NCBI GenBank assembly: GCA_023052935.1
Contig: CM041292.1
Location: 90,627,169 to 90,691,168, forward strand
Source: Piezodorus guildinii
Taxonomy: Eukaryota > Arthropoda > Insecta > Hemiptera > Pentatomidae
Direction: 5' to 3'
DNA length: 64,000 nt
The position numbers and the translations under genes were made by a program. The notes beneath the pieces are model-generated. The model had not been told where the DNA came from and did no database searches. It saw only the letters and a list, made by a program, of their open reading frames with translations. Below, piece by piece: positions 10,096 to 22,600 of the stretch (its first letter is position 1; each line of letters opens with the position of its first letter).

Positions 10096-13000
10096 CTGTA
10101 AACAATCAACAAGTTCTTAATGAATAAAAAATAAATGTTTTCATGATGTTTCTATTCACTCATTTCATTAATATTATTTTTTTTTTATTATTATATTTAG
10201 TAAAACTGTAACCAAAAATGTTACTTGAATTTACTACGCGGTATTTTTAATACCGGTGCGCGGTTCTTTTAAAATTTCAAATTGGTATTTTTGATTAACA
10301 GCTATAGGTAAAGTATTAAGTATTATCATCCTTGAATAATAGAATATATTTATTTATTTATTTATTAGGGTTTTTCAACCACAAGGGTCATTTTCACCCT
10401 ATTATAATATAATATATAATTATTATTGAAAAAATAGTTTCCTTCATTCCATATCCTTAATCATTTAAATTTAAAAGAGTTAAACGACCATAATTTATTC
10501 CCTTATCTAATTATGTTACGATACATAGTTCTGAATGTAAAGATCATTGTAGATTTTTTATTATAATGTTTCAAATAAAATCCATGTTTCCTGTTTAATT
10601 TCAATGGCGAACTTTGCAGGCAACGGTTGCGTTGGAAAGCTGGCGAGGAAATATGGAACATAGATACAATCTATAATACAAATTATTAAAAGGTTTTCAG
10701 AATCTAAAAACTTAAATATTATTTTCAATAAAAGCCTAAGAAATAAAAGATTGTTTATGAAAAAAAGAAGAAAAGAACTAATTATTATTCTCATTCGGAA
10801 AACCAGTAATTAGAATCCGACAGCAGCTTTCCTACATGAACCACCCCATTAAATAAGGACGAGCTAAAGGCTGAATTTACAGGGAAAAAATCTGAAATTT
10901 AGTTTTGTTTCGGAATTAATTATATGAAACATAGTATTAGTAACCAAGCTATCAATTAATTTTAATAAAAATATTACAAATAATAATAAAAATAACTTAA
11001 TTCTGGGACTAAATCCCTTAAGAATAACAATTTTGCACAGTAAGTATATACTTTAATATAAATGTCTGGCCGAGAGACCTATAATGTTAATTTTTATTCA
11101 CAAATGTTAAAAAAAAAAAAAAAAACTATTTATATGTATGTGTACAACAGATGTGGAATATAGACAAACAAAAAGGAACGAAAGTAGAAAAAATCTCCTT
11201 TAACATACTAAACAATTTTAAAAATATATATAAGTATATAAATTATTCCATAACGCTAGTATTTAGGTAAAATAAACAATTATGTCTTACGTTAAAAGTA
11301 AGATAATAGATTTGTAATTTTCAGATTTAGTATAGATTTGTTTGGAATGTTAGAAGGTGTTGGAAAAGATGAGATTTGAATCAGAGAAGGGAAGAAGCAT
11401 GGCTAATATGAGTAGGTAGGGAATTCCAGAGGGCTGCAGAGCGGTTGGAAAAGGAATATTCAAAAGATTTATTTCTATGGGTAGGAAAATAAAGGTCAGG
11501 ATGGAGTAATCTAGTTTCAAGTGAATGGACTGAGAATTTGAATTGTAGGATACTGGGAATGTATGGAGAGTGTTGGGAATTAATGATTTGGTACAGAAAA
11601 GTACCGAGGAAGTATTATCTACGTATGAATAAGAGCCACTTAAAGCTGTAAAAGTGGGTCACTGGAGACCTCTTCGAGGTACCGAAGATGAATCTTATAA
11701 AATGTTCAAGACCTGCTTGAGTCTGTCATCAAGTACAGTCGAGAGGCCACCATAGGACTCAGCAGTAGTCAAATGAGGGAAAATGAGCGAGGAAACGAGC
11801 AGTCTTCGGTTGTAATAAATGGAGGTAATATACATTATAATAGACTGCTACATTAACCAAAACTATGTTTATTAATATTTTTACAACGAGTAAAATGTTG
11901 TTAAAGTAGGTTTCATTTATATTAAAAGAAAGAAACTCAATGTTTTTATAGTACAATATAATATATTACAATATAATAGACTGCTGTTATCTATTTCATA
12001 GAATACATGTTACATATCTGTTAATGAACCTTATTATATTCATTAATAATGTTACAACGATTAGTAGAATGTTATTAAATTAGATACGTTTGTATAAAAA
12101 TAAAGAAACTCAATGTTTTTATAATGATATATCGATTTTTTTCTATCGCCGTTTTGGCTCGCGGGATTTAGTGAAGGTTTCAAAATAACCAGCAGTTCTT
12201 ACGCTTGGTTCAAAACGGACTTATATAGACCGTCAACAAGGACAATTGTATTCAGGAAATACAATCAATGTAGACCATTTTTTATTTGAAAACAACCTGC
12301 CGTTTTCTAGATTGTTTCGATACGAATCTAAGTATGGTAAGTAAGATTGCCAGCTGAACAATGAAGAGGAAACGTCCAGGTAGGAATGTCATCTCACTTC
12401 AAAGTAGTTATTTGAATAAATCATAAAATTTACCACTCTTTGCATGTTTACCATGATTTATCTCGAATCTGTAGCGTTCAAAGATGCATTTGTTTAATAA
12501 TGCACTTTTACACGCTGAGTTTCACAATGATACAATGGTTTATGATGAGAAACTTAAAAGAATTCTGTTCAAGAAGATTGACTTTTCCACAACTTTTTTT
12601 TCACAAACATTATTTACGTCTTTTTTTTTTTTTTGTACTAAAAAATATAAATTTGTAAAAGATGCTGTTCGTTATTAATTACTGGGACCTATCGTTAATT
12701 ATGTTATCTAACAAAATGAATCATTTCTCTATATTCGTTAAAAACGTTCTAAATAGCAATATTTTTGATAAACTGCTAGCTGTACAAATATTTATGAACC
12801 GGAAGGTTATACATACATACGTTATGTAAAGCCCATCGCATCATAACGTTTTGATATTGGATTTTATAAATTTAATGTTAATAATTACAAAGTAAGTTTT
12901 GATTTCATTAAATGAACAGCTTACATCAAAATTTATTACAAATCGCCTTATGCAAAACATGTTATACTTGTATTGTTGATATTCCTGGTTATCGCATGAT

Positions 13001-15040
13001 CGTCAATTGTTGTTTTAAGCAGATGTAGATTTATAAATTATGCGAAAATAAATTATGTACATCCATACATGGAGAGGCAATAGAGGATAAGTGCAAGTTT
13101 GATCATCTTTTATGTTTATGTTTGCTTTTAGAGAGCATGCGATCAAGACATGATAACCTCAAATCAAATATAATTTTACGCTTAAAATTTATTTAATTAT
13201 CTGAATTATGGATAGTTAAATTTCCTGAAAATTTTATATATTTTTATTTATTCCTATTTACATTCCCACTCCTCGTTTCTTGTTATATTTCATATTACTG
13301 TTTTCCTATTCAGACATATGTAGGTAGGCCTGATGGTCCCTAATATGGAAACTCTGATTCCAAAGCAAACTATTAAAATAAAGTGAGGTAATTATTGTTT
13401 CCCAAACTCTAACGATAACATAACCCTCATGATCATCTCTTTATAACTTAACAACATGATCTTCAACTTCTGCCATCATTCAATGATTATTTATTTAATA
13501 ATTCTTTGATACACAAATATATCAATTTATAATCTTTTAAAGTAAGTTGATCAGAAAATTATTGCAATATTTGACGTTTTTCTTGGATACCATGAACAAA
13601 GTAAAAACAAAATGTTAGCGATAATTAAAGTTCTGTAAACGAAAAAAAAAATTGATGAATAATAAGTTATGTTTTTCCATCTTTAAAAAATGAAATTTTA
13701 AATATTCTCCCAACCAAAATTAATACTGAGTATAAATTATATAAATGTTACAATGGTTTTTCACTTATTTCTTTTATTATTTCACATTAGACATATAGAA
13801 TGATTAAATAAGGGTTGATTTATCTATTTTAGTTCAAAAAACCCCAAAAAATTATATGCACAACATTCTTAAAAGGACATCTGCGAACGAAAAATGCGGA
13901 GATCGATATACTTTTGAGGTCGATTGCATCCAAGTTTCATATGCAATTTTAAATTTTATATTCATTTTGATGGAATATTTTTTTAAAGTTCAATTAAAGA
14001 AGAGGAGGTGGAGACCGCATCTTCCCTCCCTAAGTATGAGAAATTAGTCATTGTATTTTAAAATTGTACTCTGAGTTAATTATTCAAAACCTATACTAAT
14101 ACGTTTCAAGTTTAGAAATGGGGATTTTATTCATGCCTCTGTTTGTTTTTTAACGTAACTTTATGCTACTATGGCTAATCGGACGATGCTATAATGGGAG
14201 TCCTAAAATTTTGCCTATCCAGGTTTAATTAGGATAGGGATCCTTAAAGAGTATCCGACATCGCACAAGCTCGGGCCACCTTTTTACGTCCCCTCCGAAG
14301 GACGGCATAACTAAGGATTTTTTACACCCATTAAAAAAACCTAGGACCACCTGCGGGTTCGAATCCGTGACCTTTGGTATAGAAGACTCTTATGCTAGCC
14401 ACCCTACTACAGGTGATCCCTTTTATTAATTCAATTTAAGTATAAAAGACTAATTGTATTCCCTATCATTTAGAATTTTTAATTAATTAATTAATCAAAT
14501 GGTTAATTGATAGTCACAAGGCTTTAATTTATTGTGAATCTTATTTAGTAGTTATTTAATAAGTTATTATGAAAACGGTAAAATTATTCCTAGAACTAAA
14601 AAACTAATAAATTAAAGTTCATTATTTAAAACATTTCGTGATAATTGATTGCCAACAATACTTTTTTTTTTAAATCTAAAAGCGTAGTATTATTTGATCG
14701 TATCGTTTAATTGAATTGACATTAACAAATAAATTTCATTAAAATTCAACTGGGGTAAAAATAAATATAACAGTTAAGTTTGACCATACTTATTTATGAG
14801 CGAAGATAATTAGTGACAAAATGAACTATTTTAAAATCAGATAAGTAAGGTTTATATCTTAAATTGTAACTACATATTTCGCTGTACGTTTTAATCCTTT
14901 ATTATTTTTATGAGCTTACTAATCCCTAATATATTTATTTAACGAAAAATTAACTTACCATTTGCAGTATTATCCTTGTCTTTAATTAAATCTTGATAAT
15001 AATCTTCATTTTTACTTGACAAGTGTTCTAAATATGCCAT
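9903..15040 (-). CDS. HMG-box (MATA/SOX-type) protein gene, 5' part
   Basis: The gene is seen as two exons on the minus strand: exon 1 at 15040-14959 and exon 2 at 10095-9903, joined by a phase-1 intron of about 4.9 kb. Together they encode 91 complete codons plus a split codon. Exon 2 carries the first half of an HMG box, with the core IPRPPNAFMIYANTWRKK followed by HPSESNKQIS. HMG boxes bend DNA and mark transcription factors or chromatin proteins. The RPPNAF core is closer to what I know of fungal MAT-type boxes than to SOX proteins, which have RPMNAF. Exon 2 ends at a GTAAAC donor in phase 2, so the rest of the box must lie further left. I did not find it, so function and completeness are unknown. 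The gene is head to head with the DNAJB13-like gene. Confidence 0.7.
10096..10985. other. Intronic AT-rich sequence with (TATT)n
   Basis: Lies inside intron 1 of the HMG-box gene. It contains a short (TATT)n stretch near 10350-10368. No exon or recognised element is seen. The minus-strand frame at 10561-10794 has no motif. Confidence 0.35.
10990..11815 (-). mobile_element. CR1/Jockey-like LINE, 3' fragment (copy a)
   Basis: Minus-strand fragment homologous to the 3' ends of the LINEs at 20805 and 42635. The shared 3'-terminal words are TTCTGGGACTAAATCCCTTAAG, read on the plus strand, and CTGGCCGAGAGACC. Further in, AGGTAGGGAATTCCAGAG and the GCAGTAGTC stretch match the RT C-terminal region of the other copies. 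Stops and frameshifts break the frame throughout. It is 5'-truncated near 11815, as is usual for LINEs. Confidence 0.75.
11816..14134. other. Intronic AT-rich stretch, nothing recognised
   Basis: Inside intron 1 of the HMG-box gene. Near 11845-12120 a stretch of about 150 bases is imperfectly repeated (both copies include AAAGAAACTCAATGTTTTTA), suggesting an old local duplication. Short open frames at 12440-12678 and 13856-14047 have no recognised domain. Confidence 0.3.
14135..14425 (-). mobile_element. tRNA-derived SINE, family A
   Basis: Same family and orientation as 4770-5050. It shares AATTAGGATAGGGATC, TCCGAAGGACGGCATAACTA, the AAGGATTTTTT hairpin arm and the B-box region CGGGTTCGAATCC, read here as its complement. 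It lies in intron 1 of the HMG-box gene, 0.5 kb from exon 1. I did not establish a target duplication. Confidence 0.75.
14959..15040 (-). CDS. HMG-box gene, exon 1 (start codon)
   Basis: Minus-strand ATG at 15040-15038, giving MAYLEHLSSKNEDYYQDLIK and seven more complete codons before a GTAAGT donor. The exon has 82 coding bases, so it ends in phase 1. This matches exon 2, which contributes GC to complete a glycine codon. The start was chosen because the phase match and donor are both exact. The peptide is acidic and polar with no signal peptide. Confidence 0.65.
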
Positions 15041-16569
15041 TTCATATAAAAAACAATAAAAAATTCTAATGAGAACACAAAAATTTGGTAAACTTATCTA
15101 AAACAATAACTTGACTGAATATACTTTTTAAACTGTTCAAAAAAGTGTGGAAAAAAAACGTTATGAAATACGGTAAAAAACAGTTCCCGGGTTTTCCACG
15201 AATAAAAAAGTTTCAAATACAAAATCGTACTTTTCAAAATAATAACTTCGTTAATCATCTCTCCTTTTTTTATTTTTTTTTTTCATTTTGATATACTAGT
15301 ATAATTTATTTTGTATGATTTACTTTTATGCTTATAATTAGAAAAAAATATTTGGAAGGTAAAAAACCAAAGCGGAAATGCGATGAGCGCGCCATAAGTC
15401 AAAAATATAAAAGTTGGAACGTTCTTATTTTGTAATTTTAATTATTTGATTGTTAGCTTCTATCAATTAAATATAAAGTCTCTTTACTAATTGTTTTCTT
15501 TATTTCAATTAATAAAGTTTGATATCGCATCAGAAATTCTACATTTAAAATCAAATCAATCGACCTATTTCAGTTGACAGAACTATTTGGCTTTTTTTTT
15601 TTCAATTAATTACGTTTTCTAAAGAGTATTCATGAGTGATATATTCATACTTCTAATCAGAAGCAACTGTTCCATTCTTATACTTTATGGTCTTATTTCT
15701 ATTAGAAATTATCGTTTAAATTATGTTCTATTGTTCCTATTCATTGCATATTTTTTAAATTATTTTTTTTAAATAAAATTTTTTATATATATATATATTA
15801 AATTATTCATAAAATTTTAGCAAGTTTCTGCAACAATAGCTTTCAAATGATCACAATAATCATTTGTAAATTAAAATTGAATTGTTTGTTGGAAGGTTCT
15901 TATATGGTTACATGAATGAACTTTTTGACAATAATGGATTAGATGCATTTGAATTGTATCAATTATTTATGATGTACTCTATTCTGGATTCATTGTGGTG
16001 CAAAGAAGTTGTCATTACCTGGTATCATACTTTCATTGCTTACTCTTATTTCCATGTTTAACTGTATCCCAAATTAATTATGTGGAAAAGTTATTAATTA
16101 TCCTCCTTTTCTGCCTTCAGTATTTCTTTAATTTTCCAAGAATTTTATTTCTTTTGTTTGAGTTGAAAGTTTATGACAACTCCAATGTGCATGAAATATG
16201 ACACTGCTCTTATCAAGAGAATATTTTTTTCTCTATTTTTATCAGATAATATTTAGTGTATATTTGCAATATCTTTGCTAACATATGATCAATTTATGTA
16301 GATAAAATCAATTGTTTTTAGCCAAGAATATTATTTTTGTTTTCCTTTAAAATATAAAGTATATTTATTTCGAACTGTTTGGAAGTTGCCGTGCTTCCAC
16401 AGCCCTGGTTTCCAAGTATATGTTTTGGTGAATGAGGAAATAAAAAGCTTTTTTTATTGAATTGGTTGATTTTGTGTTAGAACATTTTAGTAGCACGGTG
16501 TCCATCATTCACACTTCTACATATTCATCCTGTGTACAGTATAAGCGGGCTAATTAAGATTTCCACGTG
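15041..16569. promoter_or_regulatory. Divergent 5' region between HMG-box and DNAJB13-like genes
   Basis: About 1.5 kb separates the two opposed start codons. It should hold both promoters and 5' untranslated regions, or upstream noncoding exons. It is AT-rich, with (AT)n near 15785-15800 and many T runs. I cannot point to a defined TATA box or initiator. No repeat family of the window is recognised here, which contrasts with the TE-loaded flanks. Confidence 0.4.
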
Positions 16570-16646
16570 ATGGCAAAAAGAGGTTTGGATTATTATGGAA
16601 TTCTAGGACTGACCAAAAGTGCTAATGATACCGAAATTAAGGAAGC
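16570..16646 (+). CDS. DNAJB13-like exon 1 (start, J-domain helix I)
   Basis: Encodes [20 protein letters not shown] and the TEIKEA region, the canonical J-domain opening (DYY-LG). The ATG is fixed by an in-frame TAA at 16555-16557, just upstream. It ends in phase 2 at GC|GTATGT. Confidence 0.85.
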
Positions 16647-19600
16647 GTATGTTATAATTTTCTTTATATATTATTTTTTTTGGTATTAGTAAAATTTTTC
16701 TCAGTTAATATTTTTATAGTAACTGAATTATCTATAAAAGAAAGAATTATTCACAAAAAGTTTCTTATAGCAATTTTATTTTATTTGCTAATATGCTGTT
16801 TTATGAAAATGTGAAATGCCATGCTCTTATGTATTTTTGTTAGCAATATTTATCTGCAGTAATTTGAATATTTTTACTATAAAATTATAAACAAAATTAA
16901 TTATCCTCAATCCATTTATGCATTTGATATATAGGACACAAGTACATAAATCCTAGAAATTCATGAAAATAGTGCTCTGTTTTTCAATCATAATAGATAT
17001 TGCTGTTTATTAGCATCTATTTGTTTTCTTTATGGAGTGAGGTAGTGGTAAATATTAGCTAATTAAGATTAAATTATATATTTCTCAATGTAGTTTAATT
17101 TTTATCGATTATATTATGTACTCATTTTATTCAAAGTTATTTATTTATTTTATTCCGTCACCACAACTTCACAGAATTCTTTGATGATGTCCTATAATAT
17201 ATTAAATATTCTCACTGTAATAAAAAAAATCCATTAAGATAGCGATAAGGGTTTTTGTTGATCTGTATCTTTAGATTCTATCATCCTAAAAGAAGTAAGG
17301 TCTTGTGAGGTGGATATACATTCCAAGGAGTGTGAGTTCACTCAGTGCCATTTCACTTCCACTCCCTTTAGGATTTTGCAAGAGTATGTTTAGTTCACTA
17401 CGTCAGTAACTGGGCCAACATCAGACAAACCTGCCAACAATCCGCAGAACTGACCCATTTTGGGTTTCTTCTCATCGTTCCTACCCATTTTGGTTTCAGC
17501 CTTTTAGCTGACAGTACTAATTTGAAATACCACTCATTGCATATAACAAACTAGTACTAGTACCAATACTTCTCTCAAAATTTATATTATTTTTTTCTAT
17601 TTCTATTTCATAACTCATTATTCTTTTAGATATCGTTATTTATCTCTTCAATATAACCCAGTACGTAATAAGGATCCACACCTGCAAGACCTGTTCTGCT
17701 TGGTTGGTGAAGCTTATGATGTTCTTACAAATCCACTCCTTAAATCCATTTATGATCATTATGGGGAAGCTGGTTTGAAGAAAGGAACACTTACTCCTGT
17801 TGGGTGGCATCCACCTTGGATCTACCATGGAGAACCTCTCCGAACATTTAAGTAAGATATTTCTTCTGTATTTTTTTGTTAAGAGAAATTTTTTTTTTTT
17901 AAACTCATTGCTTTTATTTTATTTTCCAATCCAATACTTGGAAGCAACATGGTTTGCATCTGTTTGGTGTATCATTCCTAGTTGGTTTAGCCTGTTCCAA
18001 CTGCTGCAGGTAGAAAAAAATATATAACAATTGGTCATTAACTGTGTACCAGGTGTAGAAGTATGAAACAGGAATTGCTTTTTTTGTAAAAATTGTTCAT
18101 CTGTTATTTGAATATTATAAAAATTATTTTATTCAAAATAGTCACCATTGGAATTTATACATTTTTCTCACCTCTTCAGCAGGTTGTGAATGTTACCTTT
18201 TTGCATATTCCATTCATTTTAATGTATTTCTTGATTCAAATCAATCATTTGTTGTTGGTAGCAATCAGTGTTAACGGTTTTGCCAGGTTTTAGTAGCTCA
18301 TAATATATTATACCCTTTTCATCCCACCAAACGCATAGCTTTTGTTTTCTTTCCAAAACAATATGGTCATGCAGTGGATGTGATAGTTCGCCTGGATTGA
18401 CCCATGATTTATAATGCTTAGGATTCCATATATCCACTTTTCATCTCTTGTCACTATTCGATGAAGAAATGATTTTCTTTTACTTCTGACATGTAGCATT
18501 TGACAAGTGGTTTTTCGATTTTCTTTCTGTCTTTTATTCAGTTCAATCTTTCCCATAGCTGTCAGACGAAGAGAGACTTCTTTTTGTGTCACATTTAATT
18601 GTTCTTGTTGAGTTTGAGTATCGTCTTCATCCAATAAGGCTTGCAAGTCCTTGTCTTCAAACTTTTTCGGTGGTTTTCCACGACTCGACATGTTTGATAT
18701 ACTGTTGTATAAAACTTAGGTTATTGTCTGTTGACAAACTTGGTCAGCTGTTAGAAGGAGCAGATGGGGCTACAGAAGCGGTCTTACAGTCTTCAAACTG
18801 ATAGCGAGATCCATCTTTAGGGAAATTCCGGCTTCATACTTCTACACCTGGTATACAGTCTAATATGTCACAAGTTATATTAATAAAGAATTGACTAAAA
18901 ATAAAAGCTAATAGTGCTTATCTCCCTCGAGTATGTCATTGAGATTAAGTACACAGCTAAAAAGTCACTTTGCATGAAAGTTAAATATGAAAAGTTAATT
19001 TGTAGTAAATATTATAAGTCTTCTGGAAATTGTCTTTTAAATTCTCTTTTTAGGGTTTTTACCATCATTTTTAATTTAGCATTAGAATATATTGTTGTAA
19101 AGATAATGTGTACCAAAAGAGGTTTTAACTTGGGTAGTAAAAGTTTGTTTTGCTCTATGTTGATGATTTACTATTGCTAACTGAAGACATGGAAATAGTA
19201 CAACTTAATAATATATAATTACTAAATAAAGCAAGAAGAAATTAAATCTATATTAATAGCAGGAAATGCATATTATTTTTCAGTTGCAAAATTACTTAGC
19301 TCAAGACTTTTGCCAATAAACATTTAATTAAGGATGTACTATTATCCTTCTTACAGTTCTATTTGGTGGTAAAATTAAACTTATTAGTGGACCCTTTCAT
19401 TATTCATGATAATCAAAAGAAACAACTTCCACCTGCAATGTATTCTATCCATTATTTTCAGTGCTTTCATTTTTTATTACGGAATGTCATAATAAATTCA
19501 GGCTTCGCTATGGTCTCTTGTACTTTAGTTTTTGGTCATTTGACAAGATTTTGGAAATTTTGCCTTCCTTGTTCAAAGGACAACAAATCTGAAGTGTGGG

Positions 19601-22600
19601 TGTCATATCTCTTTATGAACTCCTTAGGGTAAGGTAGACACAAGTTCAAAGTATACTTTTTCTTAATTTTGGAAAGGTCCAATCATGCAGTAATTAATCC
19701 AAGGTCTAAATTTTTTTATTTTTTTTATTGGGTTTTGTTTCATTGAAACTTTGCTTGGTAAAATTGCAGTATATTCAATATATTAATAATGACTAATTTA
19801 AAAAAAAACATCAATCAGAAATTTCTAGAAAAAAACAGAAGTTTTATTTTTAATTTACCTTATCTGCACAGAAAATTTTTTGGGACCTCAAATCCATATG
19901 CTGATCTAATGTATTGCATGAGAGATCAAATTGCCTTATTCAAAGCTCATAAAGTTGAAGATGTAAAAGTTAAAGAGCAATCTTATGAAAGAGAGCTTGA
20001 ACTTACTCTTGAAGAGGTGAATTTTATTATTATATTGTTATGCTTTCATAATAGTTTTATTGAGATATTCCATAAAAAAGTAATGAATAATCTACCTAGT
20101 GGTTTTGATTTATTAAAAAAAAAAATGATTTACTTATGGATACTTTATTTCAATAATAATGCTCATATTTTCATGTAAAGCACTAGTATTTTAATCACAT
20201 TCAGTCAGTCGTATTTTGTGTTAATTCTTGAAAACTGTTCTGTACACTTGAGCACAGATACTAAGGCACTCACAAAAATATCTGCTAATCAACTTTTTTT
20301 TAAACTTTCTTTTCTGATTATGTGATTTAATTTTATTTACTTCTACACAGAATTTTTTAAATTTATTTATTTGCTTGATGCTATAAAACTTTTTATTTTA
20401 GTATATTTTAAATGTTATAGGTTTATCTAGGAACAATGAAAAAATTGAAAATAGAGAGACAAGTATTTGATGAAGATAATATTACTACCCATCTTCAAGA
20501 AAAAGTTATTTGTGTTAATATTAAACCGGGATTACCATGTGGTACAAGGATCGTATTTCAAAATGTTGGGGATGAAGGACCTGGAATTAGTCCTGGTATG
20601 TGTTTCACTGTATATTTATTATTATTTTTACTTTTAAGTTTTTAATAAATGTACTGTTCTTTCTCAAATCTTCAATAATGAGTTAGATAGTGATGATGAA
20701 CAGATTTAAAAGAGAGGTCTTTTACTAGATGTAAAAGGTTCTGAAAAACCTCCATGCACAAAAGTACATTTTTGAGTGATTAAACTAAAATGTTAGAATA
20801 GAATAGAAAACAAAATTTATTCTGGGACTTTGTCCCTTAAGAATAACATGAAATTTACAAGTAAATGTAGCACATCTGGCCAGATAACATTAAATAGGCA
20901 TAATTATGTACATGGGTAAAAGAGGTAGAACAAGAAACTTATATAAATGTATGTACATACACACCTCTATGTACCAAAGATAAGTAAAGCATAAAAAAGT
21001 AAAGTAAACAAATAGTAAATTGAAAGTAAGAAACAACTAATTTTGAACACACTAACAGAAAAAAAAAAAATAATAATATATACATGTATATATGAAATAA
21101 AAAAAAAAAATAAATAAATAAAAAAGTAAACATAGGATATTCATTCCTTATAATGAAAAATCTAATTTAAAATTAAAGATCAACAAGCGTCAGTTTGGGA
21201 TGATATTTGTTGGAAAAGGCGATATTTGAATGTGGATAAAGAAGAATCCATGACGTATATTGGAAGGAATGGAATTCCAGAATGTAATGACAAGAAAGGA
21301 TCGATTGAAGGCTTTAGTTCTGTGGGATGGCATATAAAGGTCGGAATGGCACGATCTTGTTTCAAGCAAGTGGACTGAGGATTTAAATTCAAGGAGACTG
21401 TAGATATAGGAAGGATGCTGGGATTTTATGGTTTGGTAGATAAATGACCCAAGGAAGTACTGTCTGCGTATGGAGGGAAGGAGCCACTTCAACTCGGCAT
21501 AGCGGTGGGTCACATGAGACCGCCTCGAGATACCCAAAACAAATCTTAAAAAACAATTCATGAGACGCTTTAACTTGTTCTCAAGCACCACAGGGAGACC
21601 ACCGTACACCGCGCAGCAGTAGTCGAAGTGGGGGAAAATGAGTAACGAAACGAGGAGCTTAAGCGTGGATTGTGGAAGAAGGTATCTGGTGCGATGGAAA
21701 AACTTCAGGGTACTTATAGATCTACGGGAAATTTGGGCTATATGAGGTTTCCAGGATAGGGTTTGGTCTATGGTAATTCCTAAATTTTTGACAGAGGAGC
21801 TGAATGTAATGGGGTGATCGTTTAGGAGTAAGGTTGGGAAGGTGGTATTGGATCTGAGAAGAGGACTTGAGCCAATCAAAATAGCCTGAGTTTTCGTAGC
21901 ATTTAAGCTAAGCTTATTCAGGTTTGCCCATGCACTGATCTTATCTAGGTCTACCTGAATAGCATCAAATGCCTTTGATAACTCAGAAGGAGGGAAGGAT
22001 AAGTAAATTTGGAAATTATCAGCATAAAGATGGTGGGAGCAGTGAACTATTGAGTTAGGAAGATCATTGATATAACATTTAAAAGAATAGGAGAGATACT
22101 TGAGCCCTGGGCCACACCTGCCGTAAGGGCTAAGAAGGATGATAAGGGATGGCTAGGATTGTAAACGGCTTGAGTTCGATCAGAAAGGAAGGATTGAAAC
22201 CAGCGGATTACGCTGTTGGAAAAGGACAGTGCTTTAAGTTTAGAGAAAAGGATGGAATGGTCCAAGGATTCGAAAGCTTTGGAGAAATCAAAGAGTATTA
22301 AAACAGTTAGTTTCCTTTCGTCCATGGCAGTATGTATGTCATTAGAGATTTTGGCGAGGGCGGATTGAGTGGAGAAACCTGAACAGAAACCAGATTGGAG
22401 AGGATCGAGTAGTTTGGATTTTTCAAGGAATTCGGATATTTGAGCCTGAATTATTCTTTTGAGAGGTTTCGAAAGGTTTGAGAGGATGGAGATTGGTCGA
22501 TAGTCTTTAGGAAGAGCAGGATTGGCGGTTTTGTTAATAGGATGGACTATAGCTTTTTTCCAAGAGCTAGGGAACACTGAATTTTGGAGAGAAAAGTTAT

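Noticed and set aside
19363..19632. 89-codon frame in DNAJB13-like intron 2 as an extra exon
   Set aside because: Flanking exons already join in phase and align with the family without it; no homology found.
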